Source: Gammaproteobacteria bacterium (GTDB taxonomy: Bacteria; Pseudomonadota; Gammaproteobacteria; QOAV01). From it: 5,449 nt of DNA. The notes under the pieces are model-generated. The model was given only the letters and a program-made list of their open reading frames with translations. It did not search any database and was not told the DNA's origin. Made by a program: the position numbers and the translations under genes. Location: the NCBI GenBank assembly GCA_027067235.1, contig JALXFQ010000246.1:1-5449 (forward strand). The letters are read 5' to 3'. Position 1 is the first letter of the stretch. Every line of letters begins with the position of its first letter. Positions 1 through 5,278 of this stretch are shown here, piece by piece.

Positions 1-420
1 CTGGCTGCGCGCCACCGCTATGCCGTGGGCGAAGTGAAGGAAATCGTCGGCCGCATCTGGAAATGGGTGGTTGCTGGTGTCGCGCTGGGGGCATTGTTTC
101 ACGGCTTTGTACCGCAGGAATGGGTGGAGCAACACCTGGGAGGCAAGGGCCAGTGGTACACCGTACCGGTGGCTGTATTGCTGGGCGTGCCGCTGTATTC
201 CAACGCCACCGGCGTCATCCCCATCGCCGAAGCCATGCTCGGCAAGGGCGTGGCCATCGGTACGGTACTGGCGCTGATGATGAGCATCGCCGCCCTGTCG
301 CTGCCGGAAATGCTGATTTTGCGCAAAGTCATCCGCTGGCCGGCGCTGGCGATTTACGCCTCGGTGCTGGCGGTGGCGTTTACGCTGGTGGGGTGGGGGT
401 TTAACTTTATTCAGGGTTGA
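1..420 (+). CDS. DUF318/UPF0718 (ArsP-like) permease, C-terminal part
   Basis: The reading frame is open from base 1 to a TGA at 418-420, so this is the last 139 residues of a gene that starts left of the window; the GTG at 25 is internal, not the start. About four hydrophobic segments are visible (fragment residues about 18-38, 52-77, 84-105 and 113-134). The diagnostic stretches are GVPLYSNATGVIPIAEAML (residues 62-80) and ALSLPEMLILRKV (98-110), which are characteristic of the DUF318/UPF0718 permease family. That family includes ArsP, an exporter of trivalent organoarsenicals, and many uncharacterised thioredoxin-linked permeases. It acts in the inner membrane. It heads the visible part of an operon that also has a thioredoxin-like gene and arsJ, which supports a role in export of arsenicals or thiol-bound compounds. 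The substrate cannot be read from this fragment, and the N-terminal half, which would separate ArsP proper from other members, is missing. Confidence 0.88.
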   Translation: MAARHRYAVGEVKEIVGRIWKWVVAGVALGALFHGFVPQEWVEQHLGGKGQWYTVPVAVLLGVPLYSNATGVIPIAEAMLGKGVAIGTVLALMMSIAALSLPEMLILRKVIRWPALAIYASVLAVAFTLVGWGFNFIQG

Positions 421-427
421 GACTGGA

Positions 428-454
428 GGCGTTAGCGGCGCGAATACTAACGCC
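428..454 (+). other. perfect 8-bp inverted repeat after the permease gene
   Basis: GGCGTTAG (428-435) and CTAACGCC (447-454) are perfect reverse complements around an 11-nt loop. It starts eight bases after the permease stop codon. No T-run follows, so it is not a canonical intrinsic terminator; it could be an mRNA processing or stability element, or a palindromic operator. The rest of the 142-bp gap (421-562) has no convincing promoter: the best match, TTTAAC (509-514) and TACTGT (533-538), is poor. Confidence 0.45.
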
Positions 455-562
455 GGGATGATTCAACCTGTCATGGCAGAGTGGCCCGCGCCCCTCAGGC
501 CTGTAGCCTTTAACCTGAAGCCTCAAAATCGGTACTGTGAACAAGAGAGGAAAAAAAACGAC

Positions 563-856
563 ATGAGCAACGAACAACCCCAACTGCACAGCGCCATCGT
601 ATCCATGGTGTCGCTGGCGGCGGGCATCGCCAGCAACCATCCGGCCATGGGCCAGTGCCAGCTCGAGCGGCTGCGCGGTCTGGGCGTGCCGGAGAACCAG
701 ATCGACGCGGTAATCGAGATCGCCCGGCATATCCGCGACGAGGCGGCGCAGAAGCTGGACGTGATGTTTGACGAGGCCGCGGCAGGTGGCAGGCCGGAGC
801 CGAAAACGCAAGAAGCCTGCTGCACGTCAACCGCCGGCGGCCAGTCCTGCTGCTAA
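563..856 (+). CDS. AhpD/CMD-like small protein lacking CxxC, Cys-Cys tail
   Basis: This 97-residue protein has a helical core (residues about 8-72) that resembles the carboxymuconolactone decarboxylase/AhpD fold: a hydrophobic AIVSMVSLAAGIASN helix, then a helix ending LRGLGVPENQIDAVIEIARHIRDEAA, like the common 'AGVSEEEIAEAI..AR.VR' segment. Where AhpD relatives carry CxxC followed by His, this one reads H26-P-A-M29 and Gln, so the peroxidase or disulfide chemistry of AhpD should be absent. The C-terminus is flexible and ends in two vicinal cysteine pairs, C86-C87 and C96-C97; C32 is the only other cysteine. The ATG at 563 is preferred over an in-frame ATG at 458 because it follows a GAGAGG (545-550) and because homology-like sequence begins only here; the 12-base spacing, including eight A's, is long. 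The tail matches that of the thioredoxin-like gene two positions downstream, suggesting a common ligand such as arsenite or another soft metal. Assignment to the CMD family is by eye. Confidence 0.72.
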   Translation: MSNEQPQLHSAIVSMVSLAAGIASNHPAMGQCQLERLRGLGVPENQIDAVIEIARHIRDEAAQKLDVMFDEAAAGGRPEPKTQEACCTSTAGGQSCC

Positions 857-861
857 TGTCG

Positions 862-867
862 TATAAT
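862..867 (+). promoter_or_regulatory. possible internal promoter -10 (TATAAT)
   Basis: A perfect TATAAT lies six bases after the stop of the preceding gene and 24 bases before the Shine-Dalgarno of the DUF2892 gene, in an AT-rich patch within GC-rich sequence. With a 17-bp spacer the -35 position (839-844, GGCCAG) does not match TTGACA, and there is no TGn extended -10. An internal promoter for the four downstream genes is possible but weakly supported. Confidence 0.35.
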
Positions 868-903
868 ATGCAAACCCCTACACATCCAACAGGAGAGTAA
901 ACA

Positions 904-1107
904 ATGACTATCAATTCCGCAGTAAACGCCATGGCCGGTTTCATGGTCATGTTGAGTCTGGCGCTGGCGCACTTCACCGGCCAGATAGACATGAGCCACG
1001 TAAGCTGGCTATGGCTAACCGCGGTTGTTGGCGCCAATCTGTTTCAGTCCGCTTTTACCGGCTTTTGCCCTGCGGCAAAGATCTTCAAGGCGGCCGGACT
1101 GAAATAA
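904..1107 (+). CDS. DUF2892 family inner-membrane protein
   Basis: This 67-residue protein has two transmembrane segments (residues about 7-24 and 33-53) and a GFCPAAKIFKAAGLK C-terminus. The 'GxCP...' turn after the second helix (C55-P56) and the short length are typical of DUF2892, the domain also found as the membrane anchor of the rhodanese YgaP. Its function is not established; family members are often near rhodaneses, sulfide or thiol enzymes and heavy-metal genes. The start is clear: AGGAG at 891-895 sits eight bases before the ATG. Translation ends with tandem TAA TAA stops. In this operon it lies between the two Cys-Cys-tailed proteins and upstream of a rhodanese, so it could be a separate-gene version of the YgaP membrane part, although the rhodanese here is exported rather than cytoplasmic. 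Confidence 0.82.
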   Translation: MTINSAVNAMAGFMVMLSLALAHFTGQIDMSHVSWLWLTAVVGANLFQSAFTGFCPAAKIFKAAGLK

Positions 1108-1118
1108 TAACTGTTCCC

Positions 1119-1139
1119 GCAGGGCGCGATACGCCCTGC
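1119..1139 (+). other. perfect 8-bp hairpin ahead of the thioredoxin-like gene
   Basis: GCAGGGCG (1119-1126) and CGCCCTGC (1132-1139) pair perfectly around a 5-nt loop, CGATA. The hairpin ends six bases before the Shine-Dalgarno GAGGA (1146-1150) of the next gene and 12 bases after the DUF2892 stop. No T-run follows, so full termination is unlikely; it could protect mRNA ends or adjust expression of the downstream genes relative to the upstream ones. Confidence 0.5.
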
Positions 1140-1156
1140 TGCATCGAGGAAAGAAA

Positions 1157-1426
1157 ATGGAAATCAAGATTCTGGGGTCAGGTTGTGCAAACTGCCAGGC
1201 CACTTACAAGCTGATTGAAGACGTGGCCAGAGAGAACGGCATCGAGGTCAATCTGGAGAAAGTCGAGGACATGGGCGAGATCATGTCTTACGGCATCATG
1301 TCTACGCCCGGCGTGGTGATCGACGGCAAGGTGGCTCATGCTGGCGGCGTACCCGACAAAAAGACCGTCGCCGGCTGGCTGACCGCGTCCGGCGACAATT
1401 GCTGCAGCGGCGGTAGTTGCTGCTGA
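1157..1426 (+). CDS. thioredoxin-family redox-active disulfide protein with Cys-Cys tail
   Basis: This 89-residue cytoplasmic protein is a minimal thioredoxin/glutaredoxin-like fold of the 'redox-active disulfide protein 2' type (TIGR00412-like). The first strand MEIKILGSG leads into the active site C10-A-N-C13; the cis-proline loop is S49-T50-P51 followed by GVVIDGKV, and the last helix follows VPDKKTVAGWL. Family members normally end near residue 77; this one carries an extra GDNCCSGGSCC tail with vicinal pairs C82-C83 and C88-C89. The start follows GAGGA (1146-1150) with six bases of spacing. Small thioredoxins of this family are commonly beside DUF318 permeases and arsenic genes, as here. 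The core predicts thiol-disulfide exchange or thiol transfer. The tail resembles the C-terminal vicinal cysteine pairs of the arsenic metallochaperone ArsD, which also has a thioredoxin fold, so binding of As(III) is a reasonable inference but not shown. Its reductant is not evident here. Confidence 0.88.
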   Translation: MEIKILGSGCANCQATYKLIEDVARENGIEVNLEKVEDMGEIMSYGIMSTPGVVIDGKVAHAGGVPDKKTVAGWLTASGDNCCSGGSCC

Positions 1427-1433
1427 AGCCGCC

Positions 1434-2666
1434 ATGAACGGACTGCGCCAGTATCTGGTCATTACGGCCAATTACTGGGCGTTCACCCTTACTGACGGCG
1501 CTATCCGCATGCTGGTGGTGCTGTATTTCCACCAGCTCGGCTATACGCCTTTTGCCATCGCCACGCTGTTTTTGTTTTACGAGTTTTTTGGCGTGGTGAC
1601 CAATCTGGTGGGCGGCTGGCTGGGCGCGCGCATCGGCCTCAACCGCACCATGCAGCTGGGTACGGCGCTGCAGGTATTTGCCCTGCTTATGCTTACCGCG
1701 CCCGCGTCGTGGCTGAGCGTGCCCTTTGTCATGGCGGCGCAGGCCCTGTCGGGCATTGCCAAAGACCTCAACAAAATGAGCGCCAAGGCCAGCGTCAAGC
1801 TGATGCTGCCGAAAGGCGACGGCAACCAGGACTCGCGGCTGTTCCGCTGGGTGGCGATACTCACCGGTTCGAAGAACACGCTCAAGGGCGTGGGCTATTT
1901 TCTCGGCGGCTTTCTGCTGGCGGCGGTGGGTTTTCGCCACGCGCTATTCCTGCTGGCAGGACTGGTGTTCGCTGCCTTCGTCGCCACCCTGATCCTGTTG
2001 CCCGGCGACATCGGCAAAACCCGGGCCAGGGCCAAATTCAAGCACATTTTCTCGAAAACGCCCGCCATCAACTGGCTGTCCGCTGCGCGGTTTTTCCTGT
2101 TCGGCGCGCGTGATATCTGGTTCGTGGTGGCGCTGCCGGTGTTTCTGCAGGAAACGCTGGGCTGGAGCTTCACGCAGACCGGCGGCTTCCTGGCGCTGTG
2201 GATTATCGGCTACGGCATGGTGCAGGCCAGCGCGCCGCGCTTTTTCCGCAAGGAACACGACGGCGCAGGGCCGGATGGCCGCGACGCCCGGCGCTGGGCT
2301 TTCATACTCGCGCTGTTTCCCGCCGGTATCGCCGTTGCGCTGATGCAGGGTTACAGCCCGGCGCTGGTATTGATCGTCGGGCTGGCGCTGTTCGGCATCG
2401 TCTTCGCCCTCAACTCGGCGGTGCATTCCTATCTCATCGTCGCCTGGTCCGAACGCGACAAGGTGGCCATGAACGTGGGCTTTTACTACATGGCCAACGC
2501 CGGCGGGCGGCTGGCCGGCACGGTGCTTTCCGGCTGGGCCTATCAAACCCGGGGGCTGGTCGGCTGCCTGTGGTGGTCCACGGCCTTCGTGCTGACCGCC
2601 TGGCTGCTGTCTTTTCCGCTTTCCAACAACAAAACCCGACAAACCATCAATGGAGAAACCTCATGA
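1434..2666 (+). CDS. arsJ: organoarsenical efflux MFS transporter ArsJ
   Basis: This 410-residue major facilitator transporter matches ArsJ closely. Signatures include the start RQYLVITANYWAFTLTDGA (residues 5-23), NLVGGWLGARIGLNRTM (57-73), QALSGIAKDLNKMSAK (103-118), LTGSKNTLKGVGYFLGG (143-159), a cytoplasmic K/R-rich loop with HIFSKTPAINWLSAARFFLFGARDIWFVVALPV (204-236, shown here only in part for orientation: FGARDIWFVVALPV), and WSERDKVAMNVGFYYMANAGGR (338-359, key residues R341, N347 and Y351-Y352). Known ArsJ exports 1-arseno-3-phosphoglycerate, which GAPDH forms from arsenate and glyceraldehyde-3-phosphate and which then decomposes outside, giving arsenate resistance. The usual partner GAPDH gene is not adjacent in this window. 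The ATG lies seven bases after the stop of the thioredoxin-like gene with no good Shine-Dalgarno, pointing to translational coupling. Full length; no frameshift seen. Confidence 0.93.
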   Translation: MNGLRQYLVITANYWAFTLTDGAIRMLVVLYFHQLGYTPFAIATLFLFYEFFGVVTNLVGGWLGARIGLNRTMQLGTALQVFALLMLTAPASWLSVPFVMAAQALSGIAKDLNKMSAKASVKLMLPKGDGNQDSRLFRWVAILTGSKNTLKGVGYFLGGFLLAAVGFRHALFLLAGLVFAAFVATLILLPGDIGKTRARAKFKHIFSKTPAINWLSAARFFLFGARDIWFVVALPVFLQETLGWSFTQTGGFLALWIIGYGMVQASAPRFFRKEHDGAGPDGRDARRWAFILALFPAGIAVALMQGYSPALVLIVGLALFGIVFALNSAVHSYLIVAWSERDKVAMNVGFYYMANAGGRLAGTVLSGWAYQTRGLVGCLWWSTAFVLTAWLLSFPLSNNKTRQTINGETS

Positions 2667-3586
2667 AATCACTCACCAGAGCCTGGCTGTTGCTGGGCCT
2701 GCTGTTCGCATCCCGGCTGGCCTTCGCCGCGGCGGATTTTCTGGTGGACGCCGACTGGCTTTCCGAGCGCATCGACGACCCGAAAACCGTAGTGCTAGAG
2801 ACGCGTTATTACCCCCATCGTTACTATACTGTCGGCCATATCCCCGGCGCGGTGCAGGTGCAGCGCTTCAGGGACCTGGGCGACAACAACGCCAGCCCGC
2901 TGATGCGTTTTCCGTCGAAAGACGCCTTCGAGAAAACCCTGCGGCGCTGGGGCGTGAACAATGACTCCACCATCGTCCTGTATGATGACTCGCGCACTGC
3001 GCTGAGTTCGCGCGTTTACTTTTTGCTGCAACTGTACGGCTTCGACATGAGCCGCGTAAAGCTGCTCAATGGCGGCACGGTAGACTGGACCAATTTCAAC
3101 GAGCTGGAAAAAACGCCGGTCACGCGCAAACCGGGCAATGTGACGCTGAAACCCGCCAACAAGAACCTGTTCGTGGAATGGACCGATGTTTACAGCGATG
3201 TGCTGGCGCGGCGCGACCCGGACATTGTGCTGCTCGACGCCCGCCCGCATAGCCATTACACCGGCGAGGAAATCAAACACGCCGTGCGCGGTGGCCATAT
3301 CCCCGGCGCCATCAATATCGTCAGCCTCGACGGCACGGACGGCCAGAGCCAGACCTGGAAAAGCCCGCAACAACTGGCCGCCATGTATCAGTCCATACCC
3401 AAAGACAAAACCATTTACATCTACTGCCACGATGGCTTCCGCATGGGTCTGGCGTTCATGCAGCTGAAGTCGCTGGGCTATTCACACGTCAAGCTGTACA
3501 ACGGCGGCTGGTCACACTGGGGCAATGCGCTGACCTTGCCGGTGGTCAAGGGCGAAAAGCCTTATGACGAGAATTTTGAGTTGTAA
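2663..3586 (+). CDS. exported tandem-rhodanese sulfurtransferase
   Basis: This 307-residue protein has a Sec signal peptide (MKSLTRAWLLLGLLFASRLAFA, h-region about residues 7-17, likely cut after AFA at 22), then two rhodanese domains: about 25-150 (GHIPGAVQV, LYDD, LLNGGTVDW) and about 170-295 (LLDARPHSHY, GHIPGAINI, YNGGWSHWG). Only the second has the catalytic cysteine, C255 in the loop C-H-D-G-F-R-M, close to the CRxGxR type of thiosulfate sulfurtransferases rather than the CGSGVT type of mercaptopyruvate enzymes. The equivalent position in domain one is D108, so that domain is structural, as in classic two-domain rhodaneses. C255 is the only cysteine. It should move sulfane sulfur, for example from thiosulfate to a thiol or cyanide, in the periplasm. 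The ATG overlaps the arsJ stop as ATGA, with GGAG (2652-2655) seven bases upstream; longer in-frame sequence upstream is inside arsJ and lacks the signal peptide at its front. The co-translation with arsJ suggests a linked role; the specific substrate is unknown. Confidence 0.9.
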   Translation: MKSLTRAWLLLGLLFASRLAFAAADFLVDADWLSERIDDPKTVVLETRYYPHRYYTVGHIPGAVQVQRFRDLGDNNASPLMRFPSKDAFEKTLRRWGVNNDSTIVLYDDSRTALSSRVYFLLQLYGFDMSRVKLLNGGTVDWTNFNELEKTPVTRKPGNVTLKPANKNLFVEWTDVYSDVLARRDPDIVLLDARPHSHYTGEEIKHAVRGGHIPGAINIVSLDGTDGQSQTWKSPQQLAAMYQSIPKDKTIYIYCHDGFRMGLAFMQLKSLGYSHVKLYNGGWSHWGNALTLPVVKGEKPYDENFEL

Positions 3587-3610
3587 GGACAGCCGGACTC
3601 GTCCTACCCA

Positions 3611-3657
3611 CCCCTCTCCCTCGAGGGAGGGGGGCGTATTTCCGGGGTCTACGCCCC
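3611..3657. terminator. overlapping hairpins between convergent genes
   Basis: Two strong hairpins share bases. The first pairs 3611-3620 with 3625-3634 (CTCCC and GGGAG around TCGA at its core, extended by C-G pairs and one T-G wobble). The second pairs GGGGCGTA (3631-3638) with TACGCCCC (3650-3657) around an 11-nt loop. Both use 3631-3634, so only one can form at a time. They sit in the 75-bp gap between the rhodanese gene and the convergent secreted-protein gene, where a bidirectional terminator is expected. Neither has a following T-run on either strand, so Rho-independent action is not assured. The CCCTC/GAGGG palindrome resembles intergenic palindromes common in GC-rich proteobacteria and may be a dispersed repeat. 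Confidence 0.5.
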
Positions 3658-3661
3658 GCGC

Positions 3662-4477
3662 TTAATAAAACCAGCGCAGCTTGCGCAGCAGGAACGGCGA
3701 TGGCGCGTAACCCAGATCATCGTCGGGCCAGAAGCGGTTGTGACGATGCTCATCGCTATACTGGTAACAATCCAGCAGGCCGCGCTGGCACAGGCTGGCG
3801 CGCCATTCGTATTTGATGAAGATTTTTTGCGCCGGACGCTTGCGCGGGTTGAATTTGACTATACGGGACGGTGACCACTCACTTTCACCCCAGCCCGTTC
3901 CCGCTGAATCTGATTCGGCCGTTGGCGCCTTTTTAAACGATCTGGAATGATGCCTGCCCTTTTTATGATCGCGCTGATACGGCAACACGTGTTTCTGCTT
4001 GACGCGTTTCGGCTTGAAAGCAGCGATGGCAATAACACCCATGGCGGTCTGGTCGCCCCAGGCCTCGGCATAGGAATTGGCGGATTCAGTAAAATAGAAC
4101 CGGTTTACGCGATTCTTGCTGCTGCGCCATCCCGTATACTCCGCGGTTTGCCAGGGTCGCAGTATATACATGCGTTCGCTGGAACGCAGATGGGATTTTT
4201 TGCCGCTGATGATGTTGCGGCCATCCACGGCGATGACCACACCGATGCGCCTGGCGCTGTTATTGCTGACTCTCAGGCTGTAACGCTCGCCTTTGGTGGC
4301 CAGGGCATAGTAACGCTGGACACCGGATTTTTCCGGCAAATCGGCGTCGAACATGGGCGCTTCATCACCGTCAGTGATGATTTCCACATCGACCAGCGGT
4401 TCTGGATAGTGATCGGCGTAGGCCGACATGCCAAACAGCAGTCCGAACACCAGCAACAGGTTTTTCGACATTTTCAT
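3662..4477 (-). CDS. secreted protein of unknown function
   Basis: This 271-residue protein begins with a Sec signal peptide (hydrophobic NLLLVFGLLFGM, cut likely after SAYA at 21). Residues about 50-155 form a compact domain with conserved-looking features: QRYYALATKGERYSLRVSN, GVVIAVDGRNIISGK (79-93), RMYILRPWQTAEYTGWR (102-118), RFYFTESANSYAEAWGD (126-142) and AMGVIAIAAF (145-154), suggesting a beta-rich fold. A strongly basic, His-rich linker follows (about 155-185). The C-terminal part (about 193-271) has a GTGWGESEWSP segment, an IFIKYEWRASLCQRGLLDC segment with C230 and C237 that could form a disulfide, and an NRFWPDDDLGYAPSPF ending. I recall similar proteins in gammaproteobacteria but no function or family name that I trust. 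The start is firm: AAGGAG (complement of 4485-4490) lies seven bases before the ATG. It is monocistronic and convergent with the arsenic operon, so there is no reason to link it to that operon. Confidence 0.85.
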   Translation of the reverse strand: MKMSKNLLLVFGLLFGMSAYADHYPEPLVDVEIITDGDEAPMFDADLPEKSGVQRYYALATKGERYSLRVSNNSARRIGVVIAVDGRNIISGKKSHLRSSERMYILRPWQTAEYTGWRSSKNRVNRFYFTESANSYAEAWGDQTAMGVIAIAAFKPKRVKQKHVLPYQRDHKKGRHHSRSFKKAPTAESDSAGTGWGESEWSPSRIVKFNPRKRPAQKIFIKYEWRASLCQRGLLDCYQYSDEHRHNRFWPDDDLGYAPSPFLLRKLRWFY

Positions 4478-4655
4478 GGTACATCTCCTTGGTTAAAACA
4501 CGGACGTACTATGGCGGGGCAATACTTAACAGAGCCTGAATGAAACAGCATGATTTTTCACCGGTCAGATGCGGTGTGCTGCAGCTCTTTGCAATTTCCC
4601 TGGCATCAGCTATTCATGACATGATGACCAGAAACAACAGACTCAGGATGCGCTC
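4478..4655. other. divergent intergenic region
   Basis: This 178-bp AT-richer gap separates the minus-strand secreted-protein gene from the plus-strand membrane-protein gene, so promoters for both should lie here. For the minus strand I see a strong Shine-Dalgarno next to the gene but no convincing -35/-10 pair. The plus-strand candidate is listed separately. No RNA gene or repeat is evident. Confidence 0.6.
4589..4616 (+). promoter_or_regulatory. weak promoter candidate for the membrane-protein gene
   Basis: TTGCAA (4589-4594) and TATTCA (4611-4616) are separated by 16 bp and lie 40 bases before the ATG at 4656. Each hexamer keeps four of six sigma-70 consensus bases. The position is reasonable for the following gene, but such matches arise often by chance in AT-richer gaps. 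Confidence 0.3.
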
Positions 4656-5258
4656 ATGACCAGCCAGTTTTTTCTCTGGCTGGGTGTCGGTTTTGGACTA
4701 GCCGGGATCATAGCCTGGTTCAGGTTGCCGAAAGAGAAGAGATCCCTGGTCGGGCATTCCCCGTCCCTGGAGCAACGGCTGAAAGATTATCCGCAAAAGG
4801 CTCAGGCGGTCATTGTCCGCGGCGACAGGAAAACCAGCCTGCTGAAAGCCCTGCCCTGGATAATTCTGATGGTCCTGTTCAGCGCGTATTCGTTCTGGTT
4901 CCAGCAGCTGGAGCAGCCTCAGTGCGTCGAAATCCTCGGTCAGAATGCGATAAAGATACAGTTATTTATGGTTTGCTACGGGCTGCCGCTGGCGGTGCTG
5001 GCGTGGTCACTGCTGTTCGCCAGAACGGGAATAAAAACGCTGAAAACGGGGTATTTTCCACCTCTGGACTCGAAGCTGTTCAGCGATGCTATTGCGGTCC
5101 AAGGCACAGTATCCATATTAAGAGGCATAGGCATACTGTTCATGCCGCTGATTAGCGCTCTTTCGCTGTACTTTGGTAATGACGCCTATACGACGTTGAT
5201 GGATGGAGCAGACTGGCAACAAACAGAAACAAGCTGTTCTCCCGGATCCGCCCATTGA
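4656..5258 (+). CDS. four-helix membrane protein of unknown function
   Basis: This 200-residue protein has four likely transmembrane segments: residues about 5-23, 64-82, 102-121 and 154-173. A basic stretch, RLPKEKRS, follows the first helix, and RTGIKTLKTGYFPPLDSKLFSD forms the polar loop between helices three and four (key residues G133-Y-F-P-P). That loop, with G-x-x-P-P-x-D/G, is reminiscent of small inner-membrane proteins with a conserved cytoplasmic loop, but I do not recognise a family. The C-terminal tail after residue 175 is polar and low in conserved character. The start has AGGA (4645-4648) seven bases upstream. It has no same-strand partner in the window and ends 20 bp before the convergent rng stop. 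Its codon use and base composition look less GC-biased than the arsJ operon. Function unknown. Confidence 0.75.
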   Translation: MTSQFFLWLGVGFGLAGIIAWFRLPKEKRSLVGHSPSLEQRLKDYPQKAQAVIVRGDRKTSLLKALPWIILMVLFSAYSFWFQQLEQPQCVEILGQNAIKIQLFMVCYGLPLAVLAWSLLFARTGIKTLKTGYFPPLDSKLFSDAIAVQGTVSILRGIGILFMPLISALSLYFGNDAYTTLMDGADWQQTETSCSPGSAH

Positions 5259-5278
5259 ACCCGGTTTCACAATGACGG

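Noticed and set aside
428..454. Reading the inverted repeat after the permease as a Rho-independent terminator.
   Set aside because: No T-run follows on the plus strand, and the operon continues on the same strand.
458..562. An in-frame ATG at 458 would lengthen the AhpD-like protein by 35 residues.
   Set aside because: The extra peptide has no family-like character, there is no good ribosome site before 458, and the ATG at 563 has a purine-rich GAGAGG upstream and starts a typical soluble N-terminus.
1944..2642. A 232-codon minus-strand frame opposite arsJ.
   Set aside because: Its Gln/His/Arg/Gly-rich composition is typical of antisense to a GC-rich membrane protein, and arsJ is unambiguous.
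2198..2662. The rhodanese frame stays open upstream into arsJ.
   Set aside because: This part is Arg/Gly-rich shadow sequence of arsJ; the start at 2663 has GGAG, an ATGA overlap and a classic signal peptide.
2795..3430. A 211-codon minus-strand frame opposite the rhodanese.
   Set aside because: It is antisense shadow of a clearly recognisable two-domain rhodanese.
3947..4543. A 198-codon plus-strand frame opposite the secreted-protein gene.
   Set aside because: The minus-strand gene has a strong Shine-Dalgarno, signal peptide and coherent domain motifs; the opposite frame reads as its shadow and lacks a ribosome site.
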